A DNA stretch of 64,000 bases from Stromatinia cepivora (lineage: Eukaryota > Ascomycota > Leotiomycetes > Helotiales > Sclerotiniaceae): assembly GCA_014898415.1 (NCBI GenBank), contig RCTD01000013.1:620001-684000 (forward strand). The letters run 5' to 3'. The position numbers and the translations under genes are program-made. The notes beneath the pieces were generated by a model. That model was not told where the DNA came from and did no database searches. It saw only the letters and a program-made list of their open reading frames with translations. This document shows positions 48,862-64,000 of this stretch, one piece after another (positions within the stretch are counted from its first letter, which is position 1; the number at the start of each line of letters is the position of its first letter).

Positions 48862-49963
48862 AGCACCATACCACAACCACTTGGTAATATTGTGTTGAAT
48901 ATTGCTGCTAATGTACACGATTCAAATGAGACGGTTTGACACTTTTTTCAGGCTACCAGTAATCCATTGAGAATTGAACACTTGACCTCTCGCAGATATT
49001 GTCTGCTCAATCCCTCTATGAGGAGTGGATCGTAGTAGCGTGGTGTAACGAAGACAATCGAAGGTGATTGGAGTCGGGCTTGCGGGTGGCTGGGTGTTCG
49101 TAGAACCCCGAAATTAACCACCTGGAAATAGTAATAAAGCCATGCGAATCGATAACGTGAATTAGATTGAGGGTCTTCTTCAAGTACATCATGGTGATAT
49201 GTTTACATTGATTGATTTCCACGCATTACTGCACCACTTGTTGTGAAGCATGATGTTCAACGAAATGTTACATATTTAATGAATTTTGTTTGTAAAATCA
49301 TAAGACTGGACAAGGCAATGCGATTGAACTGGTATGGACATATAAAGTGCGAACAAAACTCCGGTCATATCCATTTGTGTTCCCATCACTTATTGACCAT
49401 ACATTGCTAAACACGAAGGAGCCGGGGTCAGGAGCCGAGGGCCCGAGGCGGGTCGCAGGAGTGGGGCGGTCATTGGAGGGGAAGTAACTACAGTAGCCGT
49501 ACTCGACCCCATTGATGATAAAGCTACACTTCAACCTTTTCTTCCTATTTTCGTGTATTTCATCATGTCAGCCAGGCAATTCATAGAAACAACGAATAAT
49601 CAATTTGGAACTTGGCTTCCAGAGCTCATTACTAAGTGTGAGCAGTGGTGATTTTTATCATTCTATTGTTGTATCCTATCCAATCACTCCCCTTGAAGTT
49701 GGAAGATATATAGACAAGGTCACATCCAATTTTAACCCTTGTCGTGATTTTACCCTTTTCGAGTTTACACACATTACACACCCCTCCTGAATCCCTTTGT
49801 CTCCTTTCTTTTTGGTTTCACACACTCTCTCTCTCCGAATCTCAAATTTACTCCTGTCGCCTTTCTTTTCCATTTTTCATATACACCACTCAAATTTTCG
49901 GTTTCTACTGTTCTCACATCTCTCAGAATTCGACTTTTCCCTTCACTATGATATTCTTTCAAT
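48862..49963. other. Intergenic with a GC-rich patch
   Basis: No gene seen. A markedly GC-rich stretch occurs at about 49421-49475 (GGAGCCGGGG, GAGGGCCCGAGGCGGG). The right half is pyrimidine-rich (CTCTCTCTCC, TTTCTTTTT), as expected of a promoter for the next gene. Confidence 0.5.
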
Positions 49964-50844
49964 ATGTCCCCATTTAAACAAGGTCTTTATTTTGTCAATG
50001 AGAAAGGGGAATTCACCAGGCTCGATGAGGGAAACTTGAAATCGCATCGAAATATGGAACTCTACAACTTTTTGGCCAAAGTTAATTATTCTTCCGATGT
50101 GAAATACTTCCAGAAGCTGCTTGTCAGAGTGTCGAAAGCAGGACATAATCGCACAAAACTGCTTGAGCGTAAGGATATTTTGAGTGCACGCTATTGTGAA
50201 TCAGATGTACTACACGAGTTTATGAAAAGCATCACTCTAAAAACATGTGTAGTAGTCGTTTCATACATAAGCAGACATGAGCTGGAGAGGCTGAAGGGTG
50301 ACCTAGTGCAGTTTGGCAAAGAATGCGAGGCTCTTGCTCTTGAACCCAGCTTCATTTTAATTTCAAATGCCTTTCAGTTGAACAACAATTTCCACAGGGA
50401 ATGGGCCTTAGAAGACTCGGGCGGGGAATCTCAACTAAGTAAGGCCAATACCATTCTACCTGAGTCTCCTCATGAACATTCCTCATACCCCCCTACGTCT
50501 GGATTTAAGCGACGCCGGCATGAGAGAGGTAAAGTATATCTTCATACTTTCAACATCCAGTATTAATCTTCCTGTCAGATAATCCACCAGATAGCAGAAG
50601 CGAGAATGCGATACCCAACGAAGGTCAAGCGGAGGTCGAAGATCAAGCGCACATGAAAAGTCAAGCAGATATGGAAAGTCAAGCAGATATGGAAAGTCAA
50701 GCGGACATAGAAGGTAAATTCTGTTTATGATTGAACACTTTTGATCTGAACTGATGATGTTTCGTAGTCGAAGTTAATCCATGGGCTCGCCGGGCGCTTA
50801 CTCTTCAATATTCTGGATTAAATAAAAGTGGTAATGACAAGTGA
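49964..50844 (+). CDS. Hypothetical protein with short tandem repeats, 258 residues
   Basis: Exons 49964-50528, 50579-50713 and 50768-50844 have introns of 50 and 54 nt and proper GT...AG ends. All three exons join in frame to the TGA at 50842. The N-terminal 150 residues look globular (MSPFKQGLYFVNEKGEFTRL; later TLKTCVVVVSYISRHELERL). An RRRHER basic patch follows, then three near-perfect SQADME hexapeptide repeats encoded by an 18-bp DNA repeat (about 50657-50700). The chain ends NPWARRALTLQYSGLNKSG. I do not recognise a family. Location beside mobile elements suggests a lineage-specific gene. Confidence 0.65.
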
Positions 50845-52246
50845 GAAGCCAAAATTCAACTATAACAATCATGGGACGGGATTCAAAAGAAGGGGTGGGA
50901 TATCTATTTCTTGAAAAGATCTTATTGGAAAAGATTTTGATGGATGCAGAATTTGGAGCATAGTCCTACGATAAACTTCGACAAGAGGGCTATTTCATCA
51001 GTATAAATTGATGGTTGGCAACTATATATTCTTTCAATGTCGACCTGTTTTAAGACTTTCTTAGACGCATGCAAGATACAGGAACAGTTCCAAACATCCA
51101 AAAATTCATCCCATCCGGCATAGAAAAACTGTCGGAAGTTCATTTTAGCAGCAGGTTCAACACTGATATAATCCCCGATCCCCAAGCTGTACATAACCAT
51201 CTCCATTCTTCATGTCAACCACAACTTCACATATATCCCCCGGTTGCGTGCCCCCAGTTACATGTTTAATATTCCTATTTGTCCGTATTTCGTCGGCATC
51301 GAGTTCAACATCGGTCGGTTATCGGCTATACATGAAAACTCACTACTCCCTCAGCCTCTACTCTGAGCGCACTCTTAATTTCCGACATGCTCGCGTGCCC
51401 ATCGTCTACAGTTCTTGGCATACAGTCTACAAACTTTTTAGTCAATATAAAGAAAAAAATCTTGCTTCAACTTACTGCGATCGATATATTGTTCGTTTGT
51501 GGTGCAAATCTTTAAGCAGGTTCGTTGTCCAAATAGCGTGTGGTCCGTGTGTGTGCGATAGAAGTAGAAATGTATTTGTATCACCACCACACCAAATTTT
51601 ACCGAAAGCTCAAAGAAAGAAGAGGCTCATCGCTGAACCTGAACACCTTGGGATTCCCTTATTTCGATGCACAACATATGGAAAGGGAAAGGGAAAGGGA
51701 AAGGGAAAGGGAAAGGGAAAGGGAAAGGGAAAGGGAAAGGGAAAGGAAAGAAAGAAAGAGAATTCTTAGTTTTTCCTCGACAAGGTACTATCGCAGAGTC
51801 AGGCGCTTCTCAATCCCTGGCCATCTCGTTCATCTTTCACGTTTTCTTGCGTGGCGATGCCTATGTGCTGCGGATCAACCCAAGGTTGCTATGGAGGGGA
51901 AATTGCATGATGAGATGATAAATTTGCATTGAAACTAGTGACAACAAGAGGATATCATGCTTACCGCCCTTGAGATGTGGAGTAGAAGGAATGATCGTAG
52001 TTGCTGCGTACTATACCAACAACATAATAAATACCCATGCAATAACTTCATTGGGCTAGCTATCGGTTTCTAATCTTACCTTTATACCAGGAAATTGAAA
52101 AAACTAGGGTGTCGGAGGAAATTCTGTGTGCAGGTTTAACCTTCAAAACCTTGAGTGCTCTCTGCGCAAGCCAAATCGACCACCATTTCTTTCCAGCAAA
52201 ACAACAAACAGATTTTGTATACGTGCACGTGGTGCAGCATATCCAG
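50845..52246. other. Intergenic with GGGAAA microsatellite
   Basis: No supported gene. A (GGGAAA)n tract at about 51680-51748 produces long open frames in several registers (Lys-Gly or Arg-Glu repeats), which I regard as artefacts. Confidence 0.6.
51680..51748. repeat. (GGGAAA)n microsatellite
   Basis: About eleven perfect hexamer copies followed by a short AAAG run. Confidence 0.92.
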
Positions 52247-52487
52247 CTTTTATTTTCTCTCGACTTTCAAGTAACGCAACCTCGTTGGCAACTTTAAGAA
52301 TCTTCGCAATAGCGAAGCTTTGTTCCGCTTTTTGCAGTTAGTTTCGTTCGATCAGCTGTCAGCGTCTTCAGAAGTTTCTAGACTAAAAAGACTCAGAATC
52401 AAGACTGTTTCGCATCACAAATCCTCCGATCTTCGATATTTCAGTCTTCAACAACCAAAAAGTCGCAAGCTTCTAGCATTGCTCAAT

Positions 52488-54340
52488 ATGTTAATCCTGA
52501 ACACAAAACAAGACGATGTCGAGGTTCCAATCAAGAGGTACCCAGATGATACATACCATGACGAATACATCAAAGTTGAAGACAAGGAAGACCACTCCGA
52601 TAAAAAGCGTGAGAGATATATCGTTGCAGAACCGGGCACTACATACTATATTGAGTTCGGATTGAAAAAGGGATATGATTTCGGCGAATACAGTCTGATC
52701 AAGGCTAGATTGTTCTTCCCCGGCAGAGATCAGGCGATTTCCAGATTTAAGTTTGGGGCGAAACCTGAGAACCGGCCAAAATTAAAGACTGACCTCATCG
52801 AGAAGATTCAGTACGCTGATGTAGAAGTTGATGGTCAGAAAATGCTTGGGGCAAGATTTGCGTTCAGGAATATTGAGATTGGTCAGTGAATAGCTCGATT
52901 CTTGTGACTAACTATTGTCTAAAGCTTACTATCATAGACGAAACACTTTCCAACGAAACAGATATCATGGGCATTCATCCGGATAATCTTGCGACGTTTA
53001 CAATCAAGCTGTACTTGTGGAAAAGGCGCACTATCACACTCTCGGATGATGATTACAAAAATGCATTATCAGACTGGGAGAAAAAGTGTTCGAAAGCTCG
53101 ATCTACAAGTGGGAAGCACAATAAGCTTAATTTGAAGCCCGAAGTCGAAATCAATCGGCCGAACGCTCGAAATCTCTGGGATGCAAAAAAGGTTGATCTG
53201 GATAGCTACAAGAAACGTGGTATCAGCTCGGCTATTGGGTGACTACATTTTCTGTTACTTCTATGTAACCATAGCTTATGTCTCTAGTTTTGTGGGGGGG
53301 CACGATACCTCTGAATCCTCCTCGGGAGGCAAAATGCGTGGAATCTCTTAACAGAAGGGAGTCTATCACACTTCCTGACAAGCCAAATCGTTACACTACA
53401 ACTTATACCGACCGTCACTGCTCCGGTACATTCGAATTCAATTGTAGAACTGCTCGTCAGTCAGTTCTCCCTAAATTTGACGTAAAAGTACTGACTGATA
53501 TGGCATACAGAATTCTCGGAACAAGTGGGTATCATCAAATACCCCCACCTCTTCACTGTTATTCCTGGCACATTCTGAATGACAATGAAAGAAAGGCCGC
53601 TCTTGGGGAGTTACAGGATTTAAGCAAGAAGCAATTGCATGAAGACCAAGAAAAAGAAAGGGCATGGTACTACCTATGGTTGGTAGCAGGATCAAGGCAG
53701 AGGAACACCCGTGGGAATGGCGTCATTGGGGCAGAATGTACGCTGGTGAGAGGCAAAGAGCATTCCAGAGTCTTCAAGTAAGCTTTACATTGTCTGTATC
53801 ATCGCAGGGACAATCATTAATCCGTCTTATCAGGACAAGAGGAAAGCCCGCGAGCGAGGTATCATCCAGCGTCAATATAAAAATATGTTGGGCGAGATCA
53901 TTGTCCTAGATGATGAAGATGAGAAGTCACAGTCAAAAGCTCGCAACAAAGATAGAAACGATAAGGGAAAAGAGAACGCCAAGTCTGACAAAGGGGGAAT
54001 AGAAGTAAAAGGTGAAGGGACTCCACGCGTCACGGCAAACAGTGTCGATGCACCAAAGACTGTAAGTACGCAACTCATCAAGAACGAACCCATCGGTAAT
54101 GATGACGATGATTTGATCACCATTGTCTCTGAAACCAAGAATCCCATCTTAAACCCAGCTCTGAAGAAGAACGAGGTAGAATCTGCAGATGGGGAGTTGA
54201 GAAAGGAGGAGGCTGCACTGGAGAGATTGAGGGAAGACATTGCGCAAGAGGAGAGAGTTCTTAAGATGAAGCGACAGCAGGATGCCTTGCAGGAAAGAAT
54301 TGATGCGGCAAGATCTGAGAAGCGTATGAAGAAAGAATAA
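52488..54340 (+). CDS. Family copy 2: most complete member, with apparent frameshifts
   Basis: The ATG at 52488 begins MLILNTKQDDVEVPIKRYPD. Exons 52488-52881 and 52938-53238 join well (56-nt intron). They encode a beta-rich-looking domain: RYIVAEPGTTYYIEFGLKKG, VEVDGQKMLGARFAF, then FTIKLYLWKRRTITLSDDDY. The layout recalls the fungal DUF7918 family, but I cannot confirm this. A third exon from 53288 meets a G7 run (53294-53300), after which the register ends at 53351 (a 252-residue product). With one G fewer the frame would run on to about 53.66 kb. Another register change then leads to the tail (DKRKARERGIIQRQYKNM; IIVLDDEDEK; IKNEPIGNDDDDLITIVSET; a coiled coil ending RMKKE). The gene is therefore either a shortened protein or a recent pseudogene. 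Confidence 0.55.
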
Positions 54341-54689
54341 ATGATGGGCCTAGGTACTTCTCAATGATAAGATGGTATGGGGTGTTATCTAGACCTGGTT
54401 TCAGACAATGTTAATGCGTTGATATTTCTTTACTGGTGAAAACTTCTAATTTATTCAATGTAAAATTCCTATATTGGATATTAGAATTCATTTTTAGTTT
54501 ACAGTTGATTTACTACATCATTCGAGCACACAATCTATCAGATGGTACGCTAGTAATATACTAGTTTATAGGACTCGAGGTATACAGCGCCTCTAATCAC
54601 CTCTTCCTGTTCATCCTAAACTATTATTTACGATAATATTATACACATACTTCCACTTCTATCAACAACAGTAGCTCCTCCTTCATGAA
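54341..54689. other. Spacer between family copies 2 and 3
   Basis: AT-rich, no coding sequence. Confidence 0.5.
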
Positions 54690-55817
54690 TACGAATATTC
54701 TAACTTTCTAACATTGTTCAATATTGCTATCATAAAAGGAAACGAGGGTCAGCTCGAAGTGCGCGTTGAAAATTACATGGGAATGAAGAACCTGATTTAC
54801 GATGAATATATCAATCTTGAATACGGAAAAAAAGTATTGATCCTGATCTTTAGAGATATATTGTTCCACTTCCGAATGTAGAATCTAAGTAGATACCATA
54901 TCAGGGTTGCATTGAAAGAGGGCTTTGACTTGGGTGATTTCAGGTTTGTGTAGCCAACTTGTGTATAAACAACAATAAAGTTGGGGATGTTGATTTCAAA
55001 CGACCCAAAAAATAGTTTGCCAATCAAAGTTGATCATAGTCAAAAGCTTGAATATGCTGAATTCGATGTAGATGGACAGATACTTGTACCAAGATTGATG
55101 TTTAATAGTATTGATATCAAGGTTAATAGAGGTTATTAGTTTCCAACTTGATGCCATAAAAGTCTTAAGCTTACCATGATAGCGAAGATGAAGCACTGCC
55201 CAAGAATGGTAATGGCAAAGATATAGGTATTCTCACAAAGAGAATTCCAACAATTAAACAACGATGGAACTTCCACAAGTATTACAATCACGCTATCTGA
55301 CAATAAATTCAATAAAGCAATTTCAAAATGGGAGAAAGATTATACTAGGCTTCGATGTCCTCCTTGTAATGTAGCTGAACCGAGAAAGCCTTCGGGGGTT
55401 ACAGATCAACCCGATATACGATAGACGAGACTTTCAGGAAGCAGAACAAGTCAATCAGTATGATCAACAGAACCATGATGACCACTCGGTCACTGGGTAT
55501 TAATTGTAATTCATGTTCGTTCTCGAACAACAATAACTGATGTATCTATTCTCATGGAGGTACTGGGACACACAAAGCAAAATGCAGAGTAAACTAGTAC
55601 AGAGAAAGGAAGTATACTTCCTGACAAGCCAGCTCAAGCTACTGAGGTCAGACGAGGTGTGAAGCAAGAAGTAATAGGCTTTTACAAGCCGTAGAAGCTA
55701 AGGGTTCAAGAAGAAAAACTTGATAGGGATATTGCATTATTAAAGAGGAAACGACAAAGAGATAACATCAGAGCACAGATTGAAGCTACAAAGGCGAAGA
55801 GAATCAAGAAAGAATAG
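54690..55817 (+). pseudogene. Family copy 3: heavily decayed
   Basis: Fragments in several registers match copy 2 in order. EGQLEVRVENY corresponds to the first strand. RVALKEGFDLGDFRF corresponds to FGLKKGYDFGEYSL. LEYAEFDVDGQILVPRLMFN corresponds to IQYADVEVDGQKMLGARFAF. TITLSDNKFNKAISKWEKDY corresponds to TITLSDDDYKNALSDWEKKC. The tail near 55740-55817 ends AKRIKKE. Stops and frameshifts break every part and the initial ATG is lost. Clearly a pseudogene of the neighbouring gene, from a tandem duplication. Confidence 0.72.
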
Positions 55818-56199
55818 ATGACTTGGAGTTGGTTGGCATACCGAGACATGGATCCGCTCGATGGCTTAGGATGCGAAGATCCATGGGCCTGTGATATAAA
55901 GGAAAATTCCATAAAATCAGAGTTTCTTAGTTTTCATACAAAAATTAATAGCAATGATAATGAATCCTAGTACATTCTTGTCAAAGCTTCATGAATGAAA
56001 GATATGTCTCTGCATCCATTTTGATATTATAGTGCGAAGATTTTATCACAGGATAGTAAACCGCGTATACGTTCGAGTTCCTTCTCTTTTCTAGAACTTA
56101 CATCTTTGAAGTAATTTCTTCCATCCTCTACAACAATATCCTTCGGCCTTCTTCTTTCAATTAACAATCAAAACAAATCGCGCGTCGGCACTTTTCATC

Positions 56200-56692
56200 A
56201 TGGCTATCTTGACGGAAAAGAACAATGAATACGAAGTCAAGATTATCAATACTGCAAGGACCACAACGAGCAGTAAAGCAGGAAGTCATCGACCTGAGTG
56301 GCGTAGAGCAGGCTCTTCCTCGTATGACAACTAAGCGGGGTATAAAGCAAGAACCAATCGAGCTTGACGATTTTCCATTCGCCTCCACAATTGAAGAACC
56401 TCCAGCAAAGAAACTTAGGATTCAGCAAGAGCCTATTGACGTCGACGCAATCGGGCACACAAATATCAAACAGGAAGTCATAGATGTTGATGCGATCGCT
56501 GACAACACCATTGTTCTCGAGAAGGAGGCCACGATCAAGTACGATCTAACAGAGATCGATGATGATGTACCCACCGCGCCATTCCCAATTCCAACTGTCA
56601 AGGACGAAAATTTCAATGACATAAATACGATGGAAGAAGTTCAACCGTTGCTTGAGGAGGCCGACAGGGAGGAATTTAATTTTTACACTTGA
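56200..56692 (+). CDS. Family copy 4: tail-only member with tandem SUMO-consensus/SIM-like modules
   Basis: The ATG at 56200 opens a frame MAILTEKNNEYEVKIIN that resembles the N-terminal strand of the other copies but closes soon. The ATG at 56225, in the next register, gives 155 residues to 56692. This chain carries four near-identical modules: VKQEVIDLS, IKQEPIELD, IQQEPIDVD and IKQEVIDVD. Each joins a psi-K-x-E SUMOylation consensus (one has Gln for Lys) to a hydrophobic-acidic SUMO-interaction-like core. A fifth, diverged IKYDLTEIDD follows. The folded middle domain of copy 2 is absent. Either a reduced but functional adaptor or a relic. Related motifs appear in the tails of copies 1 and 2. 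SUMO involvement is inference from motifs only. Confidence 0.5.
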
Positions 56693-57204
56693 TTTTTTTT
56701 TAATCCAAGGAGACCCAAAGGTTGGCAGCAGCGCGTGAGGGAGGCTTGGTTGAATCGTAACAGGGCCTGGAGCTTCACGATGGGAATGGCTCAGGACATG
56801 TGAGCTTCATTGTATTAACATTTCCATTCTGGTTTGTACGAAGTAAAAAGGGGTTGCATACAGTACATCAATGGTGATTCGATGTATCAACGGACAAAAT
56901 TCCATACAAACCCAGACAATTTGATCTGTCCAACTGGGAATATCAAAATTTGAATGCACCCAGGGTGTGTCTTTAGCGACTGAATTTAGGCTGGATGCAC
57001 TTTCAATTTATCCCCGCGTTCCACTTAACGCGATGCATCACACTCAATATAGAATCCTGCTGTCGGCAGATCATTCTCACGAGGTAAATATGTCATGATA
57101 TAATCTACAAATTGTAATGTAGGTGTTTTCCTTCTCCTCTTTGATTCTACGTCTCGAGTTTGTTTGCTGGCCTCAATTTCAGATTCGCGTCAGTATCCTT
57201 CATT
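56693..57204. other. Intergenic
   Basis: No gene seen; 5' flank of the DUF2264 gene with TTCCTTCTCCTCTTT pyrimidine tract before the start. Confidence 0.5.
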
Positions 57205-59249
<2,045 letters not shown>

Positions 59250-60097
59250 GTTATTACTTGGTAAACTTGGTAAGTTTTGTAGGTGAAGTATTTGGGTTCA
59301 AGACATGCATGACTGGACCTTCTCGACTCCTCGTCTTATCTGCCAGAAAATAGTGTTACATAGCACAACATTATTTATCACCTCACTTAGTGTAAACCAC
59401 ACTCATCTTTGCAAACAATCCGCCCACAGATATCAAACCTGACAATGGATGCATAGCGCATCCTCCAAATCTAAGTCAAGTCCCTATTTCTTCTATCCAA
59501 ACACCTTCTTCATCCACAATTGCTGGATAAATATCCTTCCAAATTCTCACAATCCAAACCCCTGTTCAACACAACAAGATTTCCCCCTCCCCCATATGCG
59601 GGGTTCCACACACCAAACTACGAATACGCGAGAGATACATATGCGCCCAGCCGGTTATTGACCCCAAATATGGTCATGCAGAACCTACATCAGGAAATAG
59701 GATTGGGTGGATGAATATAGGGTGGGATTTGTCCGATGTAACGTACTAGGGTATCGGAAACCTGGGGGCGGGGCTTCGTGGAGTAAAGAATGGGCTGTCT
59801 TGGCTAATTGTCGGTTAAGGTGGGAGAGAGGTATGGAGATCTTGGTCTTGGTTGCTGAATGGAGAATGGTTTTTCTTTTGCGTGTTGGGGTATGGGTAAA
59901 TAGATGATGTTATATGGGTGTATTTGGTTGCGTTTTTTATGTGAGATTAAACCTACGAAGATACAACTTTTCTTCATACGCGTTTGTTGTTGAACCACAC
60001 CTCGAGATTTCACTTCATTGTTTGGTATCGATGCGAAATACTTCGCTGTCTTGAACTCTTCGATTGTTTGTACACATCCGCGAATACAGTCGTCGAG
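59250..60097. other. Intergenic
   Basis: No gene seen; holds the 3' flank of the DUF2264 gene and the promoter of the transporter gene. Confidence 0.5.
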
Positions 60098-62744
<2,647 letters not shown>

Positions 62745-63402
62745 GGGATTATTATTTGGGTGATAACATTTCGTTTTCAAGGGGTGTGATATGATCTTGT
62801 GTGCCCTTCTGATGATATGGTTGGGTGAGGCAACGTGTGTTTTGAAATTTGAGAGAAGGGGCATTGGCGAGAGGAGGTAATTTTGCCGCCGCATATAATG
62901 AGATATATGTTGATGAAAAGGCGTTTATATACCACTTTCCTTAAAGTACATCGAATGAATATACTCGTTTGAAATAGTTGCAGTATTAAACGCCAAAAGT
63001 CCCTGTTAAAGACTCTCTAAACATTTATACACTTCCACGCGCTACAGCATATCCCCGCCAAGGTTTTCAGGGACGTCTAGACTTGTGGACTTCAGTTTAT
63101 GCTCTAAGTTTGTTTGTTTTTCTTTGATTTGTTAACTGCTGATCGTGTGAAAAATCGGATTGACAGAAAGAGGATGTGGAGTGTCATATCTATGCTTTTC
63201 AACACTGATGAAGTGTTGCAAAGCTAAAAGCTTAGGAATATCAACATCTAAACTCCGAAGCAAGTAACAAATCGTCATGAGTGACATATCTCGCAAAAGT
63301 GTGTTCGCGTGGGCCTCTCTTTCCCTCTTAATCCATCTACGTCGTCTCTGTGGGCGGGAGTCGTATTCGGCCTATCTTGCTTCGCCCATCTCTAGAAATC
63401 CA
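62745..63402. other. Intergenic between convergent genes
   Basis: 658 bp between the stops of the transporter and the rhomboid gene. No coding sequence supported; the short plus-strand frame near 63277 is the reverse side of the rhomboid gene's 3' part. Confidence 0.6.
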
Positions 63403-64000
63403 CTAAACTTTCTTCTCCCATTTTCTCATCCCAAACGACTTATAAACGCTTCTGCAAAGAGGACGCCAAATCCTCTTCTCGCCATCAAAATAAACATATC
63501 CCAAGCCCAAAAGAGCACCACTTAAATGCGCCTATACAATAAGGAATCAGTCACCTGTATAACCTGAAGAATCTAGAGGAATTCTTACCGCATGTCCCAA
63601 TCTGAGGTTTTTAAATGCACCAAACATACCAAGAAGATCAAATAACATAACTGCACTTAACAACTCTTGGGCCGCAAAAGGATATGGGATGAACATGATT
63701 TGAAATTGAGCTTCTGGGTGCTGTAAAGCAAAAGCACCAATTAGCGCAAAAACCGCACCGCTTGCCCCCAAGAATGGTACCGGGAGTATACTAGGACGAA
63801 GTCTTGCACTTGAAGCTTGCGCCCAACTGCTGATGACTCCCGTAGATAGATAAAAAGCCGTCATATGAGCAATACTCGATTTAAAAGTCGGATCTTGTCC
63901 TAGAGTCGGCATAAATGAATGGAATCCATACATATTGAAACCTAAATGCATAAGAGATCCATGACCAAATACACATGTAAGTAATGTGAAGTTCCTATTT
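63403..64000 (-). CDS. Rhomboid serine protease, Pcp1/PARL-like (5' part outside window)
   Basis: Visible exons are 64000-63589 (continuing beyond the window) and 63531-63403, split by a 57-nt intron. The core reads TLLTCVFGHGSLMHLGFNMY, then GASGAVFALIGAFA with the catalytic serine in GASG, and across the intron GHAAHLSGALLG with the catalytic histidine. Rhomboids are intramembrane proteases using this Ser-His dyad. The HGSLMHLGFNMY wording, with the catalytic helices near the C-terminus, fits the mitochondrial Pcp1/PARL group, which process inner-membrane proteins. The C-terminus is short and basic (YKSFGMRKWEKK). N-terminal targeting sequence and first helices lie outside the window, so the mitochondrial assignment is inference. 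Confidence 0.87.

Noticed and set aside
51212..51932. Frames with Lys-Gly or Arg-Glu repeats
   Set aside because: Produced by the GGGAAA microsatellite in three registers; flanks have no coding character.
57160..57204. Longer N-terminus for the DUF2264 protein
   Set aside because: The extension has no ATG; the ATG at 57205 precedes the family-like sequence directly.
63277..63525. Plus-strand 82-codon frame
   Set aside because: It is the reverse side of the last rhomboid exon (63531-63403) and its 3' flank.

Overview
The window is nuclear DNA of a filamentous ascomycete. Genes carry short introns of about 47 to 98 nt with GTRNGY donors, CTAAC/CTGAC-like branch points and YAG acceptors. A sharply bounded AT-rich block holds a retrotransposon wrecked by C-to-T/G-to-A transitions, the mark of repeat-induced point mutation (RIP). 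Recognisable genes (a SepA/Bni1-type formin, Hus1, a quinate-permease-like transporter, a Pcp1/PARL-like rhomboid) and the compact gene style suggest a leotiomycete such as the Sclerotiniaceae (Botrytis, Sclerotinia, Monilinia). That placement is inference from general knowledge, not from a search.

Region 1 (1-14.3 kb) is an AT-rich isochore. It contains an almost complete, RIP-degraded Ty3/gypsy LTR element: the end of the left LTR (1-114), a 23-nt primer-binding site, gag, protease, reverse transcriptase, RNase H and integrase relics, a purine tract and the right LTR (10759-11038). After integrase comes an unexpected third reading frame of about 3.3 kb. It stays in one register and ends in a hydrophobic stretch just before the right LTR. 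From 11.0 to 14.3 kb the DNA is still AT-rich and holds small repeats but no readable gene.

Region 2 (14.3-44.3 kb) is ordinary gene-bearing sequence: a long disordered SAP-domain protein (-), the DNA-damage clamp subunit Hus1 (-), an RG-repeat protein (-), a variant RING-finger protein (+) tail-to-tail with a small single-pass membrane protein (-), and a full-length diaphanous-type formin (+). The 29.0-35.4 kb stretch is a long gene desert rich in simple repeats.

Region 3 (45-56.7 kb) is accessory in character. It holds four related relics or members of one small gene family: a conserved beta-rich-looking domain, then a charged coiled-coil tail. The copies are in different states of decay, and two have lost the central domain. 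A tandem array of SUMO-consensus-plus-SIM-like modules stands out in the fourth copy. Between them lie two TA-flanked inverted-repeat MITEs, one hAT-like MITE, and two small genes of unknown function.

Region 4 (57-64 kb) returns to conserved genes: a DUF2264 protein (+), a 14-exon sugar/quinate transporter with a 6-nt micro-exon (+), and the 3' part of a rhomboid protease gene (-) cut by the window edge. No tRNA, rRNA or CRISPR array was seen. I see no operon-like or biosynthetic cluster logic; genes appear independently regulated.
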